Positions 39,451 to 51,100 are shown, counted from the stretch's first letter. The stretch is DNA of 64,000 bases from Epiperipatus broadwayi (GCA_028023455.1 JAQFVV010000113.1:1535268-1599267); one strand, 5' to 3'. The notes: generated by a model from the letters alone, not told the origin. Numbers and translations are program-made.

Positions 39451-40141
39451 ATAGATTATGGTTCTGAAGTGTAGTTTTAAGATACAGTCACTAATGAAAA
39501 TAGTTTTAATTGAGGTAGTCACCTAATTTATCTTTGAGTAATTTAATGTACCTACCTGTATTGCTGTGATGGGTATTCACAGTGTACCCTGACCGGATTA
39601 TGTCGTAACAGTTTTGTGCTATATCATTAATTCTGCCTGTTATGGTCCAGATGAACCTTTCAGTTACAATATATATAGAGAGAGAGAGCATGAGAGAAGT
39701 GTGCATATTATAATAATAATTCATGTCAGATTGACTATAGGCATTTTGACAAACTTGCAAAATACTCTTTTAGACAAGAGTGGTCCACCTTTACAACTTC
39801 CACACTGTTTTTTGAATAATAATATATCAAGACTGAAAGGATAATACTTTATATAAGTGGTAATTTCTATAAAGTATTAACAGTTATATGCTATGACAGG
39901 AATTTTGCTTACTACAACTAACAAGATATATGAAAAAAGACACAGCTGATGTTTAAGTCAAATATTTAATCAAAATTTTTCTGTTTGTACTGTTGAGATC
40001 TTGAATTCTTTGTCTATCGGCACTTATAATTTAAAGCTTGTTAGAAGCTAGTGGTAAGCTCAACATAGTGAACATTTAGTACAAGCTAAAAAAAAAGTTA
40101 CATAATTTGTGTCTTGTTTTATTAATTATAATATATATATG
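39451..40141. other. intergenic stretch, no gene supported
   Basis: Overlapping frames on both strands (39506-39844) have no recognisable motif and cancel each other as evidence. A short (GA)n tract is at 39679-39690. Confidence 0.4.
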
Positions 40142-40300
40142 AGAGAGATGATGTTTCGGCCCAACTGACGAATGCTGGTTCTCACTATTGGAGACCATTT
40201 ATTTTTCTTGCATGTATGTGATCATGCTAAATCATTTGTATAAGATGAAGTGGATGACTGAAAGGAACTTAAAAGTCTGGGTTCAAACCCCTTTAATTAC
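40142..40300 (+). mobile_element. SINE-like repeat family D, copy
   Basis: After a TA tract: GAGAGAGATGATGTTTCGG, CCCAACTGACGAATGCTGG, TAAATCATTTGTATAAGATG and AAAGTCTGGGTTCAAACCCC. The last is a B-box-like element (GGGTTCAAACC), consistent with a tRNA-related Pol III promoter. It is diverged from the copy at 51565. Confidence 0.55.
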
Positions 40301-41209
40301 ATCTAGATTAAAATATAAATACTAAACTTGTATTTAAATATTATACATATGTGTATTATAATTATCAGCATTACATAAGCTAGTAATAAGACATATGACA
40401 GAATAGTAAAGTTACATGAGTGATTGAATAAAGACATGGAAGTTGTCTGTTAATAGGTATATAGTATTTAAAGTAATGTATACGTATATATGAGAAATCA
40501 CGTGAATATACTTTGGTATAAAGACGTTTAAATATCTATTGTGGTATAAAAAATAGAACTTAGGATTGCTTTGAATATCTTAATACAGTTGTATGTAAGT
40601 AAAGATGATTAAAAAATGTACAGATTCAAAATTGAGTATTGAATTTTTGTTGTTTATAAAGTAAAAATTTAATTTTTCTTTAATAATTAATTTATGTCCA
40701 CTTGATTTAAGAGTCAATTTTAATTTCATTTTTTATAAAATTCAAATGTTGTACAAAGCTAAGAAAATAAAATGTAAATAGTTTATGACCAAGAAAATAT
40801 ATTGAATTTCCTTCTCATATGCTTGAAATTCTTAGCCTATATATTGTTTGGGTTTTCTTGAAGTCAAGATATATGAGAGTATATTGGTTGAGTGTTTATT
40901 TTCTTTTTATATGTTATTTCATCATTAAGAAGAAATATCACTATTAGCAAAAAAAAAAAAAAGGTGACATTACGCGTGAAAGAATTATGCAAAAAATAAA
41001 TAGTAATAAAATACACAAAACCAAAATATTTATATAATAATATTTGAAATATCGTTTTATAAAATTAGATAGTTCATGCAATTAAAATGATAAAGAAAAG
41101 CTCAGAAAATGATCAAATCTTTAGAGATACTTTTTTTTTTTAATAAAAGAGAAATTGTTGGCAAAGTTATATATAAATAAGTAAATTATAAAAATATACC
41201 ATATAATTG

Positions 41210-42160
41210 AGGAATGTATTAGTGATAATAATGTTTAAGGAAGGCAAAAAAATAAATGCTAGGATTTACAAATTTATAAGACTTATTTGTTTTGTATCTG
41301 ATCTTTTCTAAAATTATTACAAACTGTTAACAGAAAACAGACTGAATTTAAAAATGCCTACAATACAAAAAATCATATTCTAACACTAAGAAAAGTAATT
41401 AAAAAACAAAAACTACAAGTTAGCTGCTATTTTGGTATATAACTAAAACTATGAATCTTCAAAACATAGTCCCGAGGCATTATCAAATTAGCCAATATAT
41501 TTATCAATATAGAACACCAGTGATTAAACTGCATAATGAGAATAAGAAGATTAATAGGGATATAAGTATACAATAGGATGATTAAATTTTTCTAAATTTT
41601 TTGCAACATTTGTATGAGAAGTGTTTTGTGGATTAAAATGGAAAATAAAAAAAGTAGAAATGAATAGATCTTTAAGGCATTTACATTTTGAATATATTAT
41701 TTTTACAATTGTTTTGCAGATCCAGGCAGATTATGAATATGGATTAAAAATTAATAAATAATGCAGATTAAAGAATTGATCATGAGTGGAGGATATTAAA
41801 TGGAATCATGGCTACATCTTTGAAGAAAAAGACTCTTAACAAATTTGTTCTTTCTAGATCCTACTTATGGATCGAAGACATAGACTATTAATAAAAAAAT
41901 ATAAGTTGAAATTAACAAAAAGCAATCAAAGAAAGATAGTGATGGTTATTTGACACTATTGATAAAAATAAACCATGATGAATATGGATTGGACATATTG
42001 CAAAAAAATATGACAATAGTTGGGAAATTAAAAGCTTAAGATGGATCCTTAGAGGTTGTAAAAGATCTAAAAAGAAACTGTATACAAAGTGGAATAAAGA
42101 AGTTAGTTAGAGGGATATAAAGAAATAAAGTTATGGATTAGACAAAATGAATATATTCAG
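41210..42160 (+). pseudogene. decayed RTE-type LINE copy
   Basis: On the plus strand, scattered pieces align in order with the RT at 33.6-35 kb: MFKEGKKINARIYKFIRL (about 41230), KLHNENKKINRDI (about 41528), GAAGTGTTTTGTGGATTAAA (about 41619, the VFCGLK block), NKFVLSRSYL (about 41840) and WIGHIAKKYDN (about 41990) with CKRSKKK. Intervening parts are deleted or full of stops. It is old and inert. Confidence 0.6.
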
Positions 42161-42394
42161 AAAATTATTATTATTACAATAGATTGATGCTAATTGAAAA
42201 AAAAAAATGATGATAAATATTTTAACAAAAAAGATATTGGTGTATACAAAAGATTAAAATGGTTGTTGGCTAAATAAATATGTAATACTTAAAGTAAATC
42301 CACACTAATGTATTTTTAGAAGAAATGTTTGGAATACAAGTACACATAAATATGCAGAGAGAAAGAGAAGCGATAAATTTTGTTAAATGATAAT

Positions 42395-42565
42395 GAGCAT
42401 GAAATAAGTATATTGGTGATTATTTATCTTTTCGATATGTGTGTTATCAAGTGTATCAGCGGTATGAGATAGCATGGATGGTTGGGGGTCGTGTGAAAGT
42501 CTGAGTTCAAACTCCCTATATATTACATATAGAAGTGCAGGTATGAAAACGTCTGTACTGTAGAA
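42395..42565 (+). mobile_element. SINE-like repeat family D, 3' part
   Basis: AGCATGAAATAAGTATATTG, GTGATTATTTATCTTTTC, GATATGTGTGTTATCAAGTG, GGGGTCGTGTGAAAGTCTG and AGTTCAAACTCCCTATATAT. Almost the same order as 51620-51745, where the B box is AGTTCGAATCC. The promoter-proximal 5' part is missing. Confidence 0.65.
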
Positions 42566-43540
42566 AAAATTCATATTTTAAATGATAATGGAAAATAATG
42601 ACTAGTTATAAATCATAGTAATCACGTAATTATTGATTGATGGCAATACCCTTTAAAACCACGAGATAACCTGCTTTTTTCTGCATTGTGTCTACAAACA
42701 TAGTGTATATATCAAATAAATACATGTAATAATTTATTGCATATACTAACTTGCTATAAAACAAAATAATTATATTGATATAATGTTATAACTGACTTAA
42801 AATACTATATATGTATATATAAATCCATCATTGAGAATATATATGATTTAATATATATTAATCTATTTTCATTTTACCTTTTTTTTTCACTTTAAAAATA
42901 GTAATAAAAAAGGACTATTTTATTTATATAAAAAAGTTAGATTGAATATATATATATATATCGGATAAGTTTTTTACCGTATAAAAACTAAAATCAGTTA
43001 CATCCATGGAAGCCTATAAAATGTGCACAATCTTTTTTGCTATTCTTATAAACTGATCCATCATGGAGAAAGAACTCAGAATGGATTTACTATGGCTTCT
43101 AGAACTCATCCATCTTGATGAAAGAAAAAATAATAATAAAGAAGCTTTTCTTCTCTTGAATCACATGACGAATCACATGATGCATTCTAATACAATTTAA
43201 CATGTTTTTTTAAAGAAATTAATTTATCAACAATAAAGTTAGAAATGATTTTACGATTAAAAAAAACCTGATGTCAATTTCAGAAATAAGTGATATATTA
43301 TAAAAGTGTTAAAAGTTATTGCATCCGTATATATACTATTTATATTTTAAAGTGGCATTTGTAATCAATTTAAAAGAAAAATTATAATAGCAAAAAAAGT
43401 ATTTTAAAGCTCGATGATAGGTTAATACAATAATGTTATTTATTCAAACAAATTAGGACCAAGGTAGTTCAAATAAACATACATGAAAAAAAATCATTAG
43501 TATTTAAAAAATGGAATTATATCTCTAATTAAATAATTTT
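42566..43540. other. AT-rich intergenic stretch
   Basis: No gene or repeat was recognised apart from TA tracts near 42950. Confidence 0.5.
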
Positions 43541-43547
43541 ATGTCAA

Positions 43548-43640
43548 GCATTGGTGGTCGAAAGGTCAGCGACAGCTGCTTTACAAGCAGTTGTCCCGGG
43601 TTAGCGGGTTCGCTTCCCGGCTGATGCTTCGACCCATGAG
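43548..43640 (+). mobile_element. tRNA-derived SINE family A, copy 2 (best preserved)
   Basis: The body folds as a tRNA: acceptor GCATTGG pairs with CTGATGC (with G-U pairs), the A-box region is TGGTCGAAAGGTCAGCG, and the anticodon arm GCTGC-TTTACAA-GCAGT has anticodon TAC. A 12-13-base variable arm TTGTCCCGGGTTA and a T arm with B box GGTTCGCTTCC follow. After the body comes CGACCCATGAG and A10. The long variable arm combined with a valine-type anticodon is not a normal tRNA, so a SINE fits better than a functional tRNA gene. No clear TSD is visible. Confidence 0.85.
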
Positions 43641-43743
43641 AAAAAAAAAAGTAATTTATTTTTAAAAAACGTTTTGTTATAATATGAAAATGGCAATAAT
43701 TTGCATAATTATTGTAATTTAAAACTTATGTAATAGTTTTATT

Positions 43744-43851
43744 ATAACAATCAACACTTAAGCTACCTACAATCTCAATCTGTAGTCAAGGCAATCTCCA
43801 TAACAACGATTACAGGTTGAGATTGTTAATAGCTTAAGAGTTGATTGTTAT
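43744..43851. mobile_element. small MITE-like hairpin
   Basis: About 42-bp arms (43744-43785 and 43810-43851): ATAACAATCAAC, CTTAAGCT, CAATCTCAA on one side and the inverse on the other, separated by 24 bp. Single occurrence in this window. Confidence 0.6.
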
Positions 43852-44244
43852 CATCTACATTTGCAGACCTATTAAAGCCTTGGGTAATTGGCTTTATTGT
43901 CTAAATAATCATTTTTATTAATAAAGTTTACTTTATTATATAAACAAATAAATACATTAAGTACTTCAGCATAAGCACCAAGGATAGATACAGCAACTGT
44001 TTTTTTGATAGAGTAAAATAGTTATTGAATCGTTAAGTATTGAATTGATTAATGTTTATATAGTAGGTAAACTGCTACCATGTCTGAAAATGCAATTGAA
44101 TACTAAAAAAACTAAATAATCAGCAGTTATCTATTTGAAAGGTAATGTGATGTTAAAGCATCTAAGTGGAAGACTGAAAACAACACTTTTATTCTTTGAC
44201 CAAACTGATGCTTTAAAACTTTATACATCTATAATTTAATCAGA

Positions 44245-44550
44245 AATATATATGAGTAAGAGAACAAACAGGTGTTATTGACCTCATTGAAAAAATTAAA
44301 AGTCTGAAGTGGAGTTGAGCTGGAAATATTGCTAGAAGAGCTGATAATAGATGGACAATTAAAATCTTAAACCAGATTCCAAGAGATTGTAAAAGACCCA
44401 GAAAGAGATCACATGTGAGATGGATGGATGAAATAAAGTGTGCAGGGGTAATGTGGAGAAGAGAAGCTAAAGATCGGAGAAGATGGATTGAACTTGGAGA
44501 GTCCTTCATCTTGCAGTGGATTGATAATGGTTGATGATGATTCACTTTTG
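44245..44550 (+). pseudogene. RTE-type LINE 3' fragment
   Basis: The plus strand reads REQTGVIDLIEKIKSLKWS, then stop in place of Trp, then ARRADNRWTIKILNQIPRDC, KRPRKRSHVRWMDEI and KDRRRWIELGESFILQWI, ending at TGA. It is followed by TGATGATGATTCAC. This is the C-terminal end of the same RTE family as 33.6-35.5 kb, heavily 5'-truncated, with one nonsense codon and one small indel. The 111-codon minus frame is its antisense shadow. Confidence 0.85.
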
Positions 44551-44855
44551 AGTCAACTATTATGCTAAATTCCATTAATAAACCAATCCTAGTTTATGAT
44601 AAAATAAGTAAATAATTGAATGGCTTTATTACTCAGAAATTCATAAAAAGTATGAGTGTCAGAACTGGAATAAATCCAAACTTTATACTCTAGGATATGA
44701 TACTCTATAATTGCTCTAAATGATTCAGGATTAATTAATGATCAGATAAAATAATTTCCAAGAAGTTATTACAAAACAGGTTTAATCATTTCAGATTGAA
44801 GCAACTTTTATAATGTAGTTAAAGAATTGTAAAAAGTAGTGTGATAAACATTTTA

Positions 44856-44951
44856 CCACTATATTGTGAATTTATTATTTATTTTACTATCATATGGGTT
44901 AAGCAGCTATGATAAAATTGTACTGCCAAAAATATAGCAATAATAGTAATA
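44856..44951 (+). repeat. direct repeat, left copy (flanks 44952-45261)
   Basis: CACTATATTGTGAATTTATT through ATGGGTTAAGCAGCTATGAT to AATATAGCAATAATAGTA. The same approximately 95 bp recurs at about 45264-45360 with around ten differences. It is too long and too diverged to be a simple TSD. Confidence 0.8.
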
Positions 44952-45260
44952 TTTACTAAGGCTGTAACCTCAAGAATATGCGTGTAAAAATGTGATATTA
45001 GGGACTTCTACAAGTTTTAACCACAAGCTTACACTTTGGAAGAAAAGAGGGGAACCCCTCTTTACTTCAACCTACTTTCTATTTAAATAAGTGAAGCTGA
45101 AGCGGTTCGATCTGAGAGTGTGAAGCTATTCAATACTTCACTGATTAAGTCCACATTTCTTATTACACATTAATACTCACAAAATCTTTCGATTTACAAT
45201 GAATCAATGGAAAGATCTTATAGTTAGAAATCTATTACAATAATTTAAAGTTGTAATTAT
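44952..45260 (+). mobile_element. longer member of MITE family H, one end only
   Basis: It begins ATATTTACTAAGGC like copies 1 and 2, continues with TTTTAACCACAAGCTTAC and GGAAGAAAAGAGGGGAA, then has an interior absent from those copies (GAAGCTGAAGCGGTTCGATC, CACTGATTAAGTCCACATTT) and ends TTAAAGTTGTAATTAT. The interior matches the element at 28697-29178. It has no inverted right end of its own. Non-coding. Confidence 0.65.
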
Positions 45261-45263
45261 AAA

Positions 45264-45360
45264 TTTATCCTATATTGTGAACCTATTATATATTTTACTA
45301 TCACATGGGTTAATCAGCTATAATAAAATGGTACTACTAAAAATATAGCAATAATAGTAA
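45264..45360 (+). repeat. direct repeat, right copy
   Basis: Counterpart of 44856-44951: CTATATTGTGAACCTATTAT, ATGGGTTAATCAGCTATAAT, AATATAGCAATAATAGTAAC. Confidence 0.8.
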
Positions 45361-45619
45361 CAATTATAATCATCCTCATTATCAACAATACCATGAATTT
45401 ATTTAAATTATTTAAAATATATAATTCACAATATACACTAAACTCATACTAAATAGAGAGAAAAGATTGTTAACAATAAAATATCCCTAGAGATGTTGAA
45501 ATCCATGCAATCCCAAAACAAATCCATGTGAAAAAAAATTAAAAATTATCCTCATGCATTATATTCAATGAGGACAAGTAATACTGAAACAAGAAATCAT
45601 CACTTTTTATGTTTAAGTT

Positions 45620-46270
45620 ATGCATAGTGTTAGACTGAAAACTGTATTTTTTTTTCTAATAGGAAAAAAAAAATTGAATGAGCACAGTCTATTTTATAAA
45701 AAGTGGAAATTACAAAAATATTTTGCCATATGAAATATGAAATAAAATTCTTAAAACATTTTATGTTAAAATATTTATATAAAAATATCAAAAGCCCATG
45801 TGAAATATATACAATAATATGAGAAGCTTAACTATTTAAACCTTTTCAATATTGGAAATGTAAAACATTTAACTTTAGACATTATGCATTTGAAAGCAAA
45901 TATTTCAATATATGAAATACTAAATAAAAATCATAAAATTTATATATATATAATATATATATTAAAAAATCAAAAACCTAAAATATTATATGCATGAAAT
46001 ATGTATAATAATGTAGAAAAGATAAATCTTGAAAACTTTTCAATATAAATAATTTAAAACATTCTACTTACAAAGTAGTGATTATGTGATTACAAACAAA
46101 TGTTTCAATACAGGAATCTTAAAATATATGTATAAAATACATTTTATAAAAACAAATATATAAAATATTATTTCTATGAAATATATATAATAGTAGCAAA
46201 ACCAAAATTCTTGAAATCTTTCAATATAATATATTTAATAAACTATTATCATGAAATATTTCTCTATATA
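45620..46270. repeat. degenerate tandem repeat, period about 185 bp
   Basis: The phrase YATGAAATATATAYAATA recurs at about 45797, 45993 and 46175. Each is followed after some 50 bp by CTTTTCAATAT or TTTCAATAT and preceded by AAAATATT-rich sequence; a weaker earlier unit ends near 45740. Spacing is about 196 and 182 bp. Units are strongly diverged. Confidence 0.5.
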
Positions 46271-46274
46271 AAAT

Positions 46275-47395
46275 AGGTATTACAATAAACAATACCTGAT
46301 TATTGTAGTTTTATTGCACCGAAAATATGTAATGTTAAAACTTTAGTAAAGCATTTAGTTTTAAAAAAGGATTTACATCTTTCTTTTATGAAAGCTTAGT
46401 TGAAAAGAATAGAGTGAAAGCAGCCTCTTGAATATAATTTCATGCTATAGTAAAAACTTTGATTTTAGTTGTTGTCAATTAATTCTTTAAGTGCTTATTT
46501 TCACACAAACATAAGGCTTTTTCTCTTTTTATATATTTTTCCTTTAGTTGCATTTTTAAATATTTTATGATTATTTTTCTTTCTTTTTTTGACAAACTTT
46601 GTTAGAGCATAAGTTCCAAAAATAAAATATCAGCTTTGTTTAAAAAAATAGTTATTAAAACATATTAACTAAGTAAAACAAAAAATTTCACTTCAGGCTA
46701 AAAAATATCTACAATAAAAAAAAATTAATATCTACTTAATCTGTATACATAAAAAAATTTTTTTATTAAAGCAAAAATTAAAGTATCAAAAAGATTTTTT
46801 TAAATATCAATAGTCAACTTATAATTACAAAAACCAAAATAAAAATTAATTAGAAAGTCATTGCTAGTAAGCATTTTTAATTTGATAATAGATGTTTTTA
46901 TTTGATGCAAATAAGTATGCAGTTGACTAATTTTCTGTTAAAAATAATTATATTTAAATAAAAGCTAATAAATATTTAAAAATAAAAAACAAATAAATAA
47001 ATCAGATGTAAATTTATTTTTTTGCTATTATGAGTTCAACAAAAACATAATTTGAGCAAGCAGTATTGCATTTTTTTTCTACAGAGAGAGTTCTCTCTTG
47101 TTTATCTTTTTCTCAGATCATTGATGTCTACTGAGTTTTACATACTTTAATTAGAATTAAAATCTTAATTTATGAAATATCTTCTAATTATGAAAATCAC
47201 TCAACATTTTTTTGAAATTAAATTTTCTATTCCCAGTTTGATTACAATGAATTTTTTTAGATATTTAGAATAGCATAACCTTTAATCTTGAACTTCTTTT
47301 TTCTTTTAAAAATAGTCAGTATAAACAATATTCATCAAAATATAAAATCACAAACCAATTTTCTTTAAAAAACTTGTTTTTTATTATTATGACTA
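46275..47395. other. AT-rich intergenic stretch
   Basis: No gene, RNA or repeat was recognised. Confidence 0.5.
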
Positions 47396-47420
47396 TATGA
47401 ATTTTAATTTCAAGAGCAAC

Positions 47421-47456
47421 GTTTCGACTATTTACTTCCTTATAGTCTTTTTCAAG
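47421..47456 (-). ncRNA. degenerate hammerhead-ribozyme-like motif downstream of PLE copy 1
   Basis: On the minus strand: CTTGAAAAA, stem GACTAT, 10-base loop, stem ATAGTC, then GAAAC. The helix plus GAAA has the layout of hammerhead stem II and the conserved GAAA, but the upstream box is CTTGAAAAA where the consensus is CUGANGA. It would therefore be an inactive or highly diverged form. It sits about 400 bp downstream of the GIY-YIG frame, the same relative place as the better motif at 55183. Confidence 0.4.
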
Positions 47457-47726
47457 CCACTAAAATATACAAAAAATAATAAAACAAATAAAATAAAACA
47501 TTATATAATCATTAAACTCTACATATATTTCAAATCTTCTCAAAATAAAAAATTCTTTTTTAAAAAAAAATCTTTTTTCCCTTTAAAGACATAAATTTAA
47601 TATAAAACATTAGAACATTACCTTCCTCTATTTAAAACAACCTACAATTTAAACTTCTATTTAAAACATTCTGTTTAAATTATATTTAGATAAAATACCT
47701 CAAAACCAGTCCCATCACCCACAACA

Positions 47727-47853
47727 ATCAATTAGTTTTTTTTCTTTTATTCCTATATTGTTTAAATTCCTTACTATAAAAAATTTTTCCTTTTTTAAAA
47801 CTTACTTTATAATTAATTATTGTTTCTAAAAGTTCTATTTTTTTGCAAATGAT
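47727..47853 (-). repeat. tandem duplicate of the PLE 3' coding end
   Basis: This stretch repeats 47880-47999: CAATTAGTTTTTT, TTAAATTCCTTA, AATTA(T/G)T, GTTTCTAAAAGTTCTATTTT and GATGTGAC occur in both in the same order. The duplicate covers the last 40 or so codons of the GIY-YIG part. Confidence 0.75.
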
Positions 47854-47857
47854 GTGA

Positions 47858-48780
47858 CTAGTTTTTATTTTTTATAAAATCAATTAGTTTTTTATTCATA
47901 TATGGCTTAAATTCCTTAATATAAAAATTTTCCTTTAAAAATCTTTCTTTATAATTAGTTACTGTTTCTAAAAGTTCTATTTTGTAATTGATGTGACCAG
48001 ATTTACACTTATGAAAAAAAATTGCAGATTTTTTATCAGATAAATGTTGTTTTAATCTTGTTCTTAACTTATTTTTTGTATTTCCAATATAAGAAACACT
48101 TTTACCAACATTCCAGCAGTCTAAACATTTTATCATATATACACCTTTCATAGCTTCAAGCATATCATTTTCATTAACATTAATCAGCTTTTTAAATCTT
48201 TCTTTTTTTATATACTGGGAGTAATTTAATGTTAAATTTATTATTAATTTTTTTACAAATATTTTTAATCCTAATAAAAATATTTTTTGATACTTTAAAT
48301 CCTATGTAAATTTTATTAATATTATTAACTTTATTATTAATTTTATTTTCCCCTTTAATCTTCTTTTAATTAAATTCAAATTATAATCTGAAAAATTTTT
48401 TCAATAATCTTATTTGGATATTCATTTAAATAACATTCCTTTTTTATCAATTCTAATTCTTTGTCCAATAATAAATCACTAGAACATATCAATATTGCTC
48501 TTCTAATTCTGTTTTTTATAATATTCATTTTACAATGTTTATCAATGTCTGAAAACCAGTTAGTAATCAGACCATGAAATGTTTTTTTTCTAAAAACAGA
48601 TGTATTAATGCTTATTTTATTATTTTCTATAATTTTTTCAATTTTTACATCCATATATTCAATTTTTTTATCCACTTCTTTTTCCATGGTAAATTTAATA
48701 TTTTTTTCTTTATTGTTAATGTAATTTAAAAAAATGTTTGCTTTTCTTTTATTTCCTTTATTGTAATTTTAATATTAATA
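47858..48780 (-). pseudogene. Penelope-like element (PLE) copy 1: RT C-terminal part plus GIY-YIG endonuclease
   Basis: From about 48770 down on the minus strand: NYINNKEKNIKFTMEKEV and TSVFRKKTFHGLITNW, followed by RIRRAILICSS and LELIKKECYLNEYPNKI, the conserved thumb region of Penelope RTs. After about 200 bp in shifted frames (KIYIGFKVSKNIF) comes the GIY-YIG frame 48163-47858. It has GVYMIKCLDC near residue 7, SYIGNTKNKLRTRLKQHL near 24 and a later KERFLKEN acidic/basic segment. PLEs copy their RNA with a telomerase-like RT and cut targets with this nuclease. The RT catalytic palm is missing (5' truncation), and at least two frame changes make it a pseudogene. Confidence 0.85.
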
Positions 48781-49297
48781 AAATCTTGTATAGACATTAA
48801 CTACACAGAAGGTTAAAATATGAGAATTAATACTTCAATTAGTAGTTAAACAACAAAAAATGAGTTTTTAATTTAAGAGATGCCATAAAATGTACTCTTG
48901 CACTATGCTCTATTAGTAGGGACTGAGATATAAATACTAAAAAGGAAAAGCTGCAGGAAGAACACACTAAAAAAACTGCAGGAAGAACACAAAAGATTGA
49001 CAAAATGTAGTAGTCCCTATCTAGCCTCAATTTTCATATCTATATTTTTAGTTATCTATGATTAAACAATATATATTAAAGAAAAAATAGAAATTATTTA
49101 AAAATATATTTTATTTTTTTAATTCTTAGTTTTTTGTTCACAGTGCAACTTTCAGGAGTTATGAAAACATTACAAAATAATAAAATAGTCTTTTTCAATA
49201 AAGTATACATTTGTAATTTACTACAAAATAAGTTTCCTTATAATAAATAAGATTTCTGCGTATTGTCAAAACTTGTTTTACATTGAAATATATAAAC
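48781..49297. other. AT-rich intergenic stretch
   Basis: It includes a short direct repeat CTGCAGGAAGAACACA (about 48952 and 48979). No gene is supported; the 63-codon minus frame is unrecognised. Confidence 0.4.
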
Positions 49298-49909
49298 ATT
49301 TATTTTTAGCGATGTTTCTAATTGTAATACATTTAATCAGCCATTTAAACTATTGTGCACTTTTTTACGAGTGTTAAATAATAAATGAGTACTTTCACTT
49401 CCAACACAAGATATAGTATTTAGGAAAGAATAAAATGAATCCACTTATTCTATCCAACCCAAATGCTTATATATGGGCAAATCTTAAGTACTGTAAGTGA
49501 AAGCGTGAGGATAGACCACTCACTTTAAACCACTGTTTAAGATATCAGAATGAATGACATCGATGAAATGATCTAGAATTTACTAGACATCACTCACAAA
49601 TGAAACTTTAAACATATGTAAATAAACATTTATTTTTAGCACTGTTTCTAATTGTAATACATTTAATCAGCCATTCAAACTATTCAGATATCATAAACAG
49701 TGGTTTAAAGTGAATGGTCTATCCTCACGCTTTCACTTACAGTACTTAAGATTTGCTCATATATAAGCATTTAGGTTGGATAGAATAAGTGGATTCATTT
49801 TATTCTTTCCTAAATACTATATCTTGTGTTGGAAGTGAAAGTACTCATTTATTATTTAACACTCGTAAAAAGTGCACAATAGCTTGAATGGCTGATTAAA
49901 TGTATTGGG
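49298..49909. mobile_element. foldback element with arms of about 225 bp and an internal direct repeat
   Basis: About 49326-49552 pairs inversely with about 49683-49907 (ACATTTAATCAGCCATT, GTGCACTTTTTTACGAGTG, ACTTCCAACACAAGATATAG, AAGTGAAAGCGTGAGGATAG). In the spacer a second copy of the left terminus, AAACATTTATTTTTAGCACTGTTTCTAATT in part (49627-49682), repeats 49298-49353 directly. The arms are closely similar, so the element is fairly young. No coding frame. No TSD was established; a (TA)n tract follows on the right. Confidence 0.85.
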
Positions 49910-50978
49910 ATGTATAATGGAATAAAATACAAACATAATATATATATATATTAAATGAGGAGAACTATTTTGGTTTAGTAGAATTTTCAAAATTTCAAAT
50001 ATGACTATTAGAACAATGGTAACTAATGGCAAGTCAATATTTCTTCAGTAGAAAATATTCTTAAAATTTTTAGTTTTGATGTTATAGTTAAAAGTAATAG
50101 TTCCTAAGGTTGTAGTAAGGATAAGTCCATTCTTTGAGGGGAAACTTCTGCTGAATTAGAATGAGTTAACTACATTATGGATGCAAATTATTTTGCTATC
50201 TATTCTAATTAATGCATTCACATATTTTTTTCCATTTCATCACAAAAAAGTGTTCTTCTTATCTATTAAAAAATAAAAGGAAAAAAAAAAACATTCTTAA
50301 TATTTAGCCATTTCTTGATTTTTTTTAATCATATCTTGCAAAAAAAAATATTTTTTTTAAAAATAAATTATTAATTTTATTATTACATTGCTAATTATAG
50401 TTTATTTTTGTTGATGTTTTTTTTTGTTATTAAAATTTTTTTAAAATAAACTTGTATTATAAATGTGTATATACACATATTATATATATGTTGAAAAAAT
50501 ATCATAAATATGTATTAATGACCAATTATATAAAGTTCATTACTTGTGATGAATTTGTGTATTCAAACTGAGATTTCAAAATAAATGTCAGGAATATAGA
50601 TGGATTATAATGTAACCACAATTATTGATTTACAAATTGCATATGGGCTTATTAAATTGAATACTGAAAGCAAAAAAACTATTGCCTAATGCAATTTAAT
50701 TCAACGGCAACTTGTTAGACTCAATTTTTATATAAATGCATCATAATGATTTAAGGAATGTGTGTATTTGCTAATGTAGTCTAAATTTTAAATTCTAGAA
50801 TAAAATTTGTTAAAGAATGATAATGAAAGGCAAATGATCATTGATAATGATATAGCATTATTGTTAGATTATACATCCTATTAATTAATTATTCCAGTCT
50901 TTTTTCAGGTAGAGAATTTACATCACATTGCAAAATAAATAATAGATTTATTTAAAAGTTTTTATTTATTTATTAATC
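49910..50978. other. AT-rich intergenic stretch
   Basis: Homopolymer runs (50280-50290, 50340-50360) and TA tracts. Nothing recognised. Confidence 0.5.
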
Positions 50979-51100
50979 TGATGGTGTATTTTTTTATGTG
51001 TCAAATGCATTGACTAGGAAGTGAACTGAGACAGCTGCTTGGAAAGGCAGCTATGCTAACCTCTAGGCCACCAACACTTGACAGTGATGGTATAATTTTA
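50979..51100 (-). mobile_element. tRNA-Gly-derived SINE, second copy
   Basis: Read on the minus strand the body (about 51004-51079) is AAGTGTTGGTGGCCTAGAGG, TTAGCATAGCTGCC, TTTCCAAGCAGCTG, TCAGTTCACTTCC and TAGTCAATGCATTTGACACA with an A-rich tail. It is the same family as 12267-12340 but more diverged (the B box is AGTTCACTTCC). TGATGGT on both sides (50979 and 51084 regions) may be the remains of a TSD. Confidence 0.75.

Noticed and set aside
43548-43629. Functional tRNA-Val(UAC) gene
   Set aside because: Long variable arm, mismatched T stem, A-tail and several dispersed copies (some with TSDs) indicate a SINE rather than a working tRNA gene.
44240-44575. Minus-strand 111-codon frame
   Set aside because: Antisense of the RTE 3' fragment on the plus strand.
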